Assembly: GCA_001563965.1 (NCBI GenBank)
Contig: LKMS01000016.1
Span: forward strand, 1 to 15,747
From: Haloferacaceae archaeon PL-Br10_E2g29
GTDB taxonomy: Archaea > Halobacteriota > Halobacteria > Halobacteriales > Haloferacaceae
Direction of reading: 5' to 3'
DNA length: 15,747 bases
A program made the translations under genes and the position numbers. The notes beneath the pieces were generated by a model. It was given only the letters and a program-made list of their open reading frames with translations. It was not told where the DNA came from and made no database searches. Shown here in pieces: positions 6,860 to 13,619 of this stretch (position 1 is the stretch's first letter; each line of letters starts with the position of its first letter).

Positions 6860-8371
6860 TTAGTCTGCCTCCAGTGGATCGAGACGGCCATCGGCCGGAC
6901 ACCGGCCGTTGGCGTGTGATTCGAACGCGTCTTCGAACTCTCCCATCGCGGTTCTGACCGGGCGACCCGCCTGGACGCCGAACGCACAGATGCTCGAGGT
7001 CGACATCACGCGAACCAACTCCTCGAGTTTGTCCGCCCCGTACTGCCCGTCATATACTGCTCGGAGCAACTCGACGAGTTGGGTGGTTCCCTCGCGACAA
7101 GGGACACACCGCCCGCAGTTCTCCTCGGCCGCAAATTTCGCGGTACGGCCAACGAACTCCACGACACAGCGATCCTCGCCGAGGACGTGTACCACTCCTT
7201 CGGTACCGAGATCACGCGCGGTCAACGATTCGGGATCGACCGCCACGTCGAGATTGGCGGTGATACCGCCAAACTGCCCGCCGACGCGGGCTGCGCCCAA
7301 CCCGTCGGAAAGCGTGACCGCATCGAGCGCGGCCGACAGCGACGCGGTTTCGGGGAGCTCGACCGTTGCGCTCGCCTCGACGTCGCCGTCGACCGTCGTG
7401 AGTCGGGTTCGGTCGTTTTGGTTTGTTCCACCGTTTCGAATGGCGACCGAGAGCTGGGCCAGCGTTCGCGGCGTGTGAATCAGCGTTGGCCGGCCATGCA
7501 GGCCGACGGTTTCGGGCCCCGGTGGCCGAAGCCGTGCTTCGAGCCGGTGGTTGCCTTCGATCGCTTCGAGTGCCATCGTCGGCTCGGCCGCGCGGTACTC
7601 GTCGGGGCCGGTGACGACGTCGATTTCGACCGATGAATTGGGATAGCGCTCGGCGGCTTGCCGAACCGTCTCGATAGCATGTGCGTCTGCCACCGAGACG
7701 TAGACGATCACGCCGCTCGCGCCGACCGCGTCGGCGGCGGCGACTGCTCCTTCGAGGACTTCGAACGGCGTGCTCGACAGGAGTAGTTTGTCGGCCGCGG
7801 TTCCGTGGCCGTTGACGACGACCGCAGGGTCGCCGTCGGTTTCGCGGACGGTTTCCCACGTGTCGCCAACCGGTTCGTCATGACATAGGTCGCCCCAGCC
7901 CCGCCCACGAAGCCCGCTAGCGATCTCCAGCACGGTTTCGGTCTCTCGCTCGCCGAATCCGCCGGCAGCCTCGTGGTCGGCCGGTTCGGTCGGCCGCCGC
8001 CAACCACACCCGCCGAGCACCTCGCGAACACCCGTGTCGAGTCCGGTTACGGCTGCCTCCGGCAGCCGTGTCGTCGCCGGATCGTGTTCGACGACGATAT
8101 CCGGTGCCTGTTCGTCGTCGCCAGCGGTGTGGTCGGGACGTCGCTGTTCGGCAACGGTGCGTTCAACGATCGTCCTGATCCTGTCGGGCGAACAACCCGC
8201 ATACAACGCCGTTGATCCCCGCTCGGTTACCATCACGAGCGGCTCGATCGCCGGCAGTCCAGTTGAGCCGACGCTGCTGACTTCCTCGTGGTCCTGTTCG
8301 AGACCGCTGTCGGGAGGGTCGTCTGTCGCAATCCGAACCACCGGCGTCTCTGCTGTGTGCAGTGTTTCCAT
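6860..8371 (-). CDS. NuoF/HoxF-like subunit with degenerate flavin site, 503 aa
   Basis: Homologue of the 51-kDa flavoprotein subunit of NADH dehydrogenases and of NAD-linked formate dehydrogenases and hydrogenases. Residues 44-78 resemble the end of a thioredoxin-like domain but lack 2Fe-2S cysteines. The NuoF core follows (about 140-380). The C-terminal 4Fe-4S domain is intact (C419, C422, C425, C462; NCGRCVPCREGT and SSICAFG). The flavin/NAD signatures are eroded. GRGGAGF is GRGWGDL (155-161). The acidic NADEGEPGT-type loop is NGHGTAADK (187-195). The GEET segment reads AAEPT (261-265). The NNVET segment reads HTPRT (299-303). The fold markers LEGAVAAADAVGA and LRPPGPETVGLHGRPT remain. The ATG at 8371 is the first gene of the operon, with a TATA box at 8407-8414. 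I infer an electron-transfer or structural role without NAD(H) binding; altered flavin binding is also possible. Confidence 0.85.
   Translation of the reverse strand: METLHTAETPVVRIATDDPPDSGLEQDHEEVSSVGSTGLPAIEPLVMVTERGSTALYAGCSPDRIRTIVERTVAEQRRPDHTAGDDEQAPDIVVEHDPATTRLPEAAVTGLDTGVREVLGGCGWRRPTEPADHEAAGGFGERETETVLEIASGLRGRGWGDLCHDEPVGDTWETVRETDGDPAVVVNGHGTAADKLLLSSTPFEVLEGAVAAADAVGASGVIVYVSVADAHAIETVRQAAERYPNSSVEIDVVTGPDEYRAAEPTMALEAIEGNHRLEARLRPPGPETVGLHGRPTLIHTPRTLAQLSVAIRNGGTNQNDRTRLTTVDGDVEASATVELPETASLSAALDAVTLSDGLGAARVGGQFGGITANLDVAVDPESLTARDLGTEGVVHVLGEDRCVVEFVGRTAKFAAEENCGRCVPCREGTTQLVELLRAVYDGQYGADKLEELVRVMSTSSICAFGVQAGRPVRTAMGEFEDAFESHANGRCPADGRLDPLEAD
6868..6872 (-). promoter_or_regulatory. 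Shine-Dalgarno site of the iron-sulfur subunit gene
   Basis: The minus strand reads GGAGG 9 nt before the ATG at 6858, inside the last codons of the NuoF-like gene. It supports this ATG over the in-frame start at 6987. Confidence 0.6.
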
Positions 8372-8406
8372 GGAGTACAGTCCCTAGGGCACACAGATTG
8401 TTAATG

Positions 8407-8420
8407 ATTATAAATTTTCG
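8407..8420 (-). promoter_or_regulatory. BRE/TATA promoter of the fdh-like operon
   Basis: The minus strand reads CGAAAATTTATAAT: a BRE-like CGAAAA (8415-8420) directly followed by the TATA box TTTATAAT (8407-8414). With the usual spacing of about 26 nt, transcription would start near 8384, giving a leader of roughly 14 nt before the ATG at 8371. The surrounding AT-rich patch stands out against the GC-rich genes. Confidence 0.7.
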
Positions 8421-8421
8421 G

Positions 8422-8446
8422 AGCAACCACGGTGTTCGGTGGTGCT
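8422..8446. promoter_or_regulatory. Inverted repeat just upstream of the fdh promoter
   Basis: Half-sites AGC-A-ACCAC (8422-8430) and GTGGTGCT (8439-8446) form an inverted repeat of eight pairs with one bulged A around an 8-nt centre. It sits immediately upstream of the BRE at 8415-8420, where an archaeal activator or repressor would bind. No regulator gene is adjacent, so its role is inference from position. Confidence 0.35.
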
Positions 8447-8548
8447 GACTCAACCTGCCGCTTTCGTGACCAGTAGTGTCGGTGTCGATGAATTTCGCGT
8501 CGCCAGTTGGTCGCCATTGCCGCCGCTTCGCGACCGCAGTCGCTTTCT

Positions 8549-9445
8549 CTACGAGTACGGCGGCCACTCGTGGTGACCCAGTCGCTCGATTGCCGGCGAC
8601 GTCAACCCAACCCCGGAGAGAATCAACAACGCGCCAACGGCAATCGAGAGTGTGACGGTTTCACCGAGTAGCATCACGCCGAGTGCCACCGTCGTTAGCG
8701 GTTCGCTCGTCGAGACGATGCTTGCGGTGCTCGCCTCGATTCGCGACAGCCCCTCGGCGAACAGCATAATGGGAATGAGTGTCCCCAACACGGTGAGTCC
8801 GACGACGAGGAGCCAGCCGTCGGTCGTCGCCGGCGTTCCGAGCGTTCCGGTTGCCGCCCCGTAGCCCCCGACTGTCGCCGTCACGCCGAGAAACGTGTAG
8901 GCGACGTGCGTCAACGGGTCGATATCGGCGGTCATCACACGGGTTCCCATTGCGTACACTGTGTAACACACCGACGCAAGCCCGACGAGAATGACGCCGC
9001 TGACCGCAAGTGTGAGTTCACCGCCACCAACGACGAGCGCGACGCCCGAGACTACCGCAATCAACGCCGCGAGTTTCGCGAGTGTGATTGGTTCGTCGAG
9101 CGCGAGCGCTGAGGCGACGGTCACCTGCACCGGATAGGTGAACAACAACAGCGCCGCAATGCCCGCAGACAGCCACGTGAGGCTCTCGAAGTACGCAACC
9201 GACATCACGCCGTACACACAGCCGAGGCCGACTTCGATGGCGACTGTTTGTTTTTCGAGTCGTCGTCGCGGACCGTACAGCCACAGCACGAGCCACAAGG
9301 CGACCGTCGCGGCGACAAACCGAAGGCTGAGCAACGTGCCCATCGGCAGGTCAATTTCGGCGGCGACCCGGCCAAAAATCCCGAGCGTTCCGAACAGCGC
9401 CGCGGCGAGAAAGACGAAGCCGATGCCGACCGTCCGCCTGTTCAT
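8549..9445 (-). CDS. EamA/DMT-family transporter, 298 aa
   Basis: Ten-helix drug/metabolite transporter made of two EamA repeats of about five helices each. The first repeat starts at MNRRTVGIGFVFLAAALFGT and contains the typical LSLRFVAA and AALLLFTYPV motifs. The second starts near residue 147 (LAVSGVILVGLASVCYTVYA) and contains STSEPLTTVALGVMLLGE, the common ending of EamA repeats. Length and layout are normal for the family. Substrates in this family range from amino acids to drugs and nucleotides, and nothing here narrows them. The start is the ATG at 9445; no Shine-Dalgarno site or strong TATA box is obvious upstream, but a 26-nt phased repeat overlaps the start. Its stop lies 177 nt before the fdh operon start on the same strand, with no sign of co-transcription, because the fdh operon has its own promoter. 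Confidence 0.9.
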   Translation of the reverse strand: MNRRTVGIGFVFLAAALFGTLGIFGRVAAEIDLPMGTLLSLRFVAATVALWLVLWLYGPRRRLEKQTVAIEVGLGCVYGVMSVAYFESLTWLSAGIAALLLFTYPVQVTVASALALDEPITLAKLAALIAVVSGVALVVGGGELTLAVSGVILVGLASVCYTVYAMGTRVMTADIDPLTHVAYTFLGVTATVGGYGAATGTLGTPATTDGWLLVVGLTVLGTLIPIMLFAEGLSRIEASTASIVSTSEPLTTVALGVMLLGETVTLSIAVGALLILSGVGLTSPAIERLGHHEWPPYS

Positions 9446-9524
9446 CGTTTTTGATCCGTGTTGTGATTCATCATAGTCGGTCGGTGCGGTGATCCATCAG
9501 CGTCGGCCAGTTTCACGATTCATC
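9438..9524 (-). repeat. Four hexamer units at exact 26-nt spacing upstream of the EamA gene
   Basis: TTCATC occurs on the plus strand at 9441, 9467 and 9519, and as TCCATC at 9493, so all four are exactly 26 nt apart. The units starting at 9464 and 9490 match at 16 of their first 21 positions. The period is not a multiple of three, so this is not a coding repeat. The first unit overlaps the EamA start codon. It may be a phased operator (two and a half helical turns) or a decaying tandem duplication. Confidence 0.5.
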
Positions 9525-9762
9525 GGTTCACGGTCTCCATCTTTGGTCGTCAGTCACGTTGCTTCGTTCCCAGTTCAGCTGTTGCTTTCGATCCGATGTT
9601 GTTGCTTCGTCGCTCAACTTCTATATTTGATTAGTTGTTGTGGAACGTGGGTTCGGATCCGACACCGGCCGGTTTCACTGGGTGGATCGTTTTTTTGATC
9701 AGGATGTGTGCGTCGCTCCCTTTGTCAGTTAGCGTGGTGCCAGCGACACGTTCATTTCGCCG
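9446..9762. other. Gene-free region between EamA and BCCT genes
   Basis: 317 nt with no convincing gene; the ORFs on the plus strand give Cys- and Ser-rich peptides without motifs. It holds the 26-nt phased repeat, a weak minus-strand TATA-like CAAATATAG (about 9621-9629) too far from the EamA start to be convincing, a repeated decamer GTTGCTTCGT (9558-9567 and 9601-9610), and a plus-strand T-run at 9690-9696. There is no T-run on the minus strand after the BCCT stop. Confidence 0.5.
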
Positions 9763-11631
9763 TCACGGTTCCTTGTCGTCCGGCGGGTCGATATCGTGGT
9801 GCATCTGGATTGCCGGGAGTCGATCTCGCACGCGCCACAGCAACGACCGGTGGCCCCGCTCGGTTCGGTACCACGTTCGCATCACTCCGACCATGGCGAT
9901 AACCGCGAGCACGGCGAACGGTGCCCCGGTGAGCACGGCGAGCACTTGGAGCGTTTCGGCGCCGCCGAGCATGAACACCGACACGGCAACTGCTCCCTGA
10001 AACACGCCCCAGAACACGATGTGGCCGGTCGATGGCGCGTACGTCCGCTTTGTTGCGAGCGTTGCGACCACGAGCGTTGAGGTGTCCGCCGAGGTCGCCA
10101 TGAACACGATAATGAGCGCCAAAAAGACGAAGACGAGCAGGTCACCGAGCGGCAACGATGCAAACACCGGAAACCCCGCGACGGCCTCGGAACCGTTCTG
10201 GCCGGCCATCGTTCCCAGAATGTCCTGCTGGCCGCTGTGTTGGACGAACAACGCGCTCCCGCCCAGCAACAAGAACCACACCAGTGTCGCTGCCGACGTC
10301 GCAAACACGCTGGTGAACACGACCGTTCGGATGCGTCGGCCCTTCGAGAGCGCCGCAATAAACAGCCCCGCAAACGGCGCCCACGAGAACCACCACGAGT
10401 AGTTCCAGACGGTCCACTCGGCAACCCATTCCCCGCCGAAATGCACGCTCATGGGAACGAACTCGACGGCGTATCCGGTCACTGCGGCGGGGGCCTGCCG
10501 GCTGATGAACCCCCACGGCCCAACCGCTGCAATCACCAACGCGAACAACGCAAATAGGCCGATGTTGAGTGTTGCGAGCCGTCGAATTCCCCGGTGCATC
10601 CCGGTTGCTGCCGAAATAACGACGATGGCGGTGAGTCCGACGACGAACAACGCCGGCCCGAAGGTGCCGCTGGCGACGTTCCACTGAAAATCGATACCGG
10701 TGAGAAACTGCTCGCTCACCAATGCCGTGGAGGTCGAAATACCGGCGATAATCACGAAAACCGCCAGCGTGTCGACCAGCGTACTCCACGCGGAATCGAG
10801 GTTGTCGACGCCGAGCACTGGTGCGAGCAGTGTCGAGACCCGGAGCGGAGCATCGTGGGTGAACACGTAGTACGCGATTGGAACGCCGATAACCGCGTAC
10901 GCGCTCCACGCAGAGATACCCCAGTGGAACAACGAGTAGACCAGCGCCGGGGTGAGCGCGGCTTCTGACTGCGGTTCGACGCCGAAGTACGGCGGCGGCT
11001 CAGCGTAGTGAAACAGTGCCTCTGCAGGCCCCCAAAACACGACTCCGGCGGCGATTCCGGCGGTAAATATAAGCGTAAAGTACATCGGGTACGTATACGC
11101 CGGTTCGGTGTCGGGCCCGCCCAGTTTGATGTCGCCCCATGGGCCGATCAGCACGAACAGACAGAACGCCACCGAGAGCAACACGACGAACACGAACATC
11201 GGGCGGGTCGCCACCAGCATGGAGTCGGCGGCTGCGCTCACGGCGGCTTCGGTCGACGACGGCCAGACGAGTTGGAAAAGAATGTACGCCGCGAGCACAC
11301 CGAGCGGAAGCGCGAACGTTGGGAGTTCCTGCTTTTTGATGAACGTCCGAACCGTCCCGCTGAGACCTGTCTGTCGAATCCGTAGCATCGCCGCCGGTTG
11401 CTTTGTGTCCGTCTCGAATTTTTCAACATCGTATGGAAGCAGCGCGATGTAGCCGAGTCCGGAAACAAAAAACACCAACGCCAGCGTGAGCCATGCCGGG
11501 CCGGTCACCACGTCACCGACAAACGTTGGAAAGAAAAATCCGCTCAGCACGATGGCTCCTGCCGCCACACACAGTGGTAGCAACACTCTTGCGAGCATCG
11601 CTTCGATATCGGCCGGCTCTGTGGCGGCCAT
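9763..11631 (-). CDS. BCCT-family osmolyte transporter with N-terminal extension, 622 aa
   Basis: Betaine/carnitine/choline-type transporter, most likely importing a compatible solute such as glycine betaine. The ATG at 11631 (MAATEPADIE) is preferred to the GTG at 11640, which would add three residues. Counting from that ATG, the first ~100 residues form two extra membrane segments (about 16-38 and 47-67) and a basic loop. The standard 12-helix BCCT core follows from about 106. Core motifs: GPWGDIKLGG (163-172), AGIAAGVVFWGPAEALFHY (191-209), the TM8 tryptophan box SWWFSWAPF (412-420, W413, W414, W417), and ATSADTST (512-519). In the TM3 glycine motif the usual G-M-G-I-G is G-I-A-A-G, so the central Gly is Ala. 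BetP and CaiT differ in sodium dependence through this region, so coupling cannot be assigned. The tail is short and acidic. No strong promoter is seen. Confidence 0.9.
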   Translation of the reverse strand: MAATEPADIEAMLARVLLPLCVAAGAIVLSGFFFPTFVGDVVTGPAWLTLALVFFVSGLGYIALLPYDVEKFETDTKQPAAMLRIRQTGLSGTVRTFIKKQELPTFALPLGVLAAYILFQLVWPSSTEAAVSAAADSMLVATRPMFVFVVLLSVAFCLFVLIGPWGDIKLGGPDTEPAYTYPMYFTLIFTAGIAAGVVFWGPAEALFHYAEPPPYFGVEPQSEAALTPALVYSLFHWGISAWSAYAVIGVPIAYYVFTHDAPLRVSTLLAPVLGVDNLDSAWSTLVDTLAVFVIIAGISTSTALVSEQFLTGIDFQWNVASGTFGPALFVVGLTAIVVISAATGMHRGIRRLATLNIGLFALFALVIAAVGPWGFISRQAPAAVTGYAVEFVPMSVHFGGEWVAEWTVWNYSWWFSWAPFAGLFIAALSKGRRIRTVVFTSVFATSAATLVWFLLLGGSALFVQHSGQQDILGTMAGQNGSEAVAGFPVFASLPLGDLLVFVFLALIIVFMATSADTSTLVVATLATKRTYAPSTGHIVFWGVFQGAVAVSVFMLGGAETLQVLAVLTGAPFAVLAVIAMVGVMRTWYRTERGHRSLLWRVRDRLPAIQMHHDIDPPDDKEP

Positions 11632-11723
11632 ATCCAACACTCAGAATTCGAACCCACATAGTAGTATCTCAGGAAATGCACTCTCGGAGCCGGCTACCTG
11701 CCCTCGCTGTGGCTTCGGCGCAC

Positions 11724-12986
11724 TCACGACGATTCGTCATCTTCGCCGTCGGCCGATCGAAGCAGCGTCTCGGGATCACTTCCGTCAAGAATCGACTGGC
11801 TCAGCAAGCGCCCGCCGATCGAACGGGGATTGAGTACGGCGTCAACCCCGACCGACCGGAACTTCTCGACGTACTTTTGTTCGGTTGCGGCGGCAACAGT
11901 CCGGACGTCGGGATTGACATTTTTCGTGGCGATCACGGCGAGGACGTCGCGTGCATCATCGTTGCTGCTGACGACGACGCCGCGGGCGGCTTCGACGCCG
12001 GCGTCTCTGAGCACCGATTCGTCGCTCGGATCGCCGGTGAGCAAGTTGAGATCGCCGTCATCGTCCTGCAAGGACGAAATTTTCGACTGGTCGGGCGTAA
12101 CGACAACGATTTCGGCCTGCTCGCCAAGTTCGTCGAGTAACGGTTCGGTGATATCGCCGTGTCCAAGGACCACGATGTGGTCTTCGAGGAGTGTGAGGTC
12201 TGATGCGGTCATAACGCCGAAAGCTTTCGCCATTCTGGATTCGATTGCCGGCCCGATGAGTGCACCGATGGCGACGGTGAACGCGCCGGTGCCGAACACG
12301 ATAATCGAGAGCGAGAACCACCGTGCTTCGGCGCTCACCGGCGTGATATCGCCGTAGCCGACGGTTGCAATCGTGACGAGCACGTAGTACACCGCGTCGG
12401 TCCACGTGTCGAGTTCGACGAACTGGTCTCGGAGTCCGTAGCTACCGACCGTTCCGTAGAGCAACACGCCAAAAATCGCCACGAGCGACGCAATCTGGAG
12501 CGACGAGAGGTCGATCGTCCGGTCGAACCGCGAGCGGTTTCGAACGAGCAGTGGCACCGTGAACGTCGTCAACAGCAACAGGGGAATGTCGGTCGCCTGG
12601 GCCGTCGTCAGCGGCAAAAGAATGACGCTCGGAAGCACCACGACACCGACACTCCACGCGAGCCGCTTTCGCCGGTGGAGGCCGACGGTGACGAGTCCAA
12701 GAACGAACGCGGCCAACACGCCGCCGAACTGGATGGCTGACGGCGGTATGGCAATGAATGCAGTCAGCGGCCCATCGAGTGCGGGGTCGGCGCGACTCAG
12801 ATTCGACAGCCCCGTCACGAACGACAACACCGTCACTGCGCCGACCAACACGACGGCCGGTTTTGCACCCGACAGCTCGCTCCACTCGACGAACGGAATA
12901 CGGTCGGCCGGGTAGAACACCGCGTCGACCACCGACTGACGCACGTCGTCTTCCTTGCGACTCACTCTCGGTGTGTTTGCCGACAT
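11724..12986 (-). CDS. Potassium channel with RCK/TrkA-N domain, 420 aa
   Basis: Membrane part: hydrophobic segments about 43-60, 76-103, 110-128, 133-147 and 164-184, a pore helix about 196-207, the selectivity filter TVGYGD (208-213), and a final helix 222-247. It looks like a six-helix-type K+ channel, but no regularly spaced arginines of a voltage sensor are visible. Cytoplasmic part: an RCK/TrkA-N Rossmann domain from H270 (HIVVLGHGDITEPLL), with acidic D299 after the second strand, then GDPSDESVLRDAGVEAARGVVV, typical of TrkA-N. Its ligand is not predicted. There is no TrkA-C domain; the acidic tail ends DDESS. The ATG at 12986 is used here, but a TATA box at 12989-12995 suggests a leaderless start at the in-frame GTG at 12965, removing seven residues. 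It probably helps control cytoplasmic K+, which is very high in haloarchaea. Confidence 0.9.
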   Translation of the reverse strand: MSANTPRVSRKEDDVRQSVVDAVFYPADRIPFVEWSELSGAKPAVVLVGAVTVLSFVTGLSNLSRADPALDGPLTAFIAIPPSAIQFGGVLAAFVLGLVTVGLHRRKRLAWSVGVVVLPSVILLPLTTAQATDIPLLLLTTFTVPLLVRNRSRFDRTIDLSSLQIASLVAIFGVLLYGTVGSYGLRDQFVELDTWTDAVYYVLVTIATVGYGDITPVSAEARWFSLSIIVFGTGAFTVAIGALIGPAIESRMAKAFGVMTASDLTLLEDHIVVLGHGDITEPLLDELGEQAEIVVVTPDQSKISSLQDDDGDLNLLTGDPSDESVLRDAGVEAARGVVVSSNDDARDVLAVIATKNVNPDVRTVAAATEQKYVEKFRSVGVDAVLNPRSIGGRLLSQSILDGSDPETLLRSADGEDDESS

Positions 12987-12988
12987 CC

Positions 12989-12998
12989 TATAAAAAAC
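12989..12998 (-). promoter_or_regulatory. TATA-like element overlapping the channel start region
   Basis: The minus strand reads GTTTTTTATA, centred near 12992. A start site about 27 nt downstream would fall at 12965, which is exactly an in-frame GTG (residue 8 of the channel). An alternative TATA-like TTATTATATA farther upstream (about 13077-13086) would give a leader of roughly 65-70 nt to the ATG at 12986. Confidence 0.45.
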
Positions 12999-13101
12999 GC
13001 CTGACGATCCGTGTTGTCAACGGTCTGGGCGGTGTAGCTGTCGCCGGTTAGTGCGATGTTGCTGTTGCCGGCACAGTATATAATAACCCGTTTCTCATCC
13101 G

Positions 13102-13115
13102 CACCAATTTATAAT
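13102..13115 (+). promoter_or_regulatory. TATA promoter of ridA
   Basis: TTTATAAT at 13108-13115, preceded by CACCAA as a weak BRE. With 26 nt spacing the transcript would begin at about 13137-13140, at or within a few nucleotides of the ATG, so ridA is probably leaderless. Confidence 0.65.
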
Positions 13116-13121
13116 CCGCCG

Positions 13122-13135
13122 CCGGCCATAGCCGG
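13122..13135. promoter_or_regulatory. Palindrome between the ridA TATA box and start codon
   Basis: CCGGC (13122-13126), CATA, GCCGG (13131-13135) form a perfect five-pair inverted repeat with a 4-nt centre. It lies between the TATA box and the predicted transcription start, a position where a bound repressor would block initiation. It would not be in a leaderless mRNA, so it is more likely a protein site than an RNA hairpin. It may also be chance in GC-rich DNA. Confidence 0.3.
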
Positions 13136-13139
13136 TGGC

Positions 13140-13520
13140 ATGAAACGCGTTATCAGCACTGACGACGCCCCGGCGGCTGTCGGCGCATACAGTCAGGCGA
13201 CGACGAACGGTTCGCTGCTCATCACTGCCGGCCAGCTTCCGCTCACGACCGACGGTGACCTGCTCGATGACGCCTCGGTCGCCGAGCAGACGAAACAGTG
13301 TCTCCGCAACGTCGAGGCGATTCTCGAAGCCGAGGGCGGCTCGCTCGACGATGTGCTCAAAACAACCGTCTTTCTCGACGACATCGACGACTTCAATGCA
13401 TTCAACGAGGCCTACAGCGCCTTTTTCCAAACTGACCCACCGGCCAGAAGTGCCGTCGGCGTCGACGCGGTGCCGAAGGGTGCGGCCATCGAAATCGAAG
13501 CGATCGCGACCGTCGAGTAA
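13140..13520 (+). CDS. ridA: RidA family reactive enamine/imine deaminase, 126 aa
   Basis: RidA (YjgF/YER057c/UK114) hydrolyses reactive 2-aminoacrylate and related enamines released by pyridoxal-phosphate enzymes such as threonine dehydratase, protecting other PLP enzymes. Start at the ATG at 13140 gives MKRVISTDDAPAAVGAYSQA, the normal RidA N-terminus; the longer ORF from 13056 runs through the promoter. Visible motifs are GAYSQA (residues 15-20), ITAGQLPL (28-35), NVEAILEAEGGSLDDVLKTT (50-69), and PPARSAVGVDAVPKGAAIEI, whose Arg is the conserved substrate-binding residue of the RidA subfamily. Full length. It is divergent from the K+ channel gene and convergent with folCP, so it is transcribed alone. 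The predicted transcript is leaderless. Confidence 0.94.
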   Translation: MKRVISTDDAPAAVGAYSQATTNGSLLITAGQLPLTTDGDLLDDASVAEQTKQCLRNVEAILEAEGGSLDDVLKTTVFLDDIDDFNAFNEAYSAFFQTDPPARSAVGVDAVPKGAAIEIEAIATVE

Positions 13521-13552
13521 CGTCGGCTGTGCGGTCGCGGTGGCTGCACGAG

Positions 13553-13619
13553 TTTTCAGCGGTTCCCGATCGCTATCGGGTTCGACCTGCACGATCCGAA
13601 CGCATTTTTTCAGCGGTTC
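13553..13619. repeat. Short duplication at the folCP 3' end, with hairpin
   Basis: TTTTCAGCGGTTC occurs at 13553-13565 and again at 13607-13619. On the plus strand TGCACGA precedes each copy, at 13545-13551 and 13588-13594, separated from it by 1 and 12 nt. This suggests a partial duplication of the last coding bases of folCP just past its stop. Between the copies, CCCGAT-CGCT-ATCGGG (13565-13580) is a perfect six-pair inverted repeat spanning the folCP stop codon. Confidence 0.4.

Noticed and set aside
9639..9670. T-arm-like sequence GGGTTCGGATCC, possible tRNA 3' end or attachment site
   Set aside because: No acceptor, D or anticodon arms pair with it upstream, and the would-be T stem has a mismatch. 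No integrase or duplicated copy was seen.
11694..11732. CPRCG zinc-ribbon-like motif on the plus strand at 11698-11712
   Set aside because: Only one Cys pair, in a frame that mostly overlaps the BCCT and channel genes; no second half of a zinc site.
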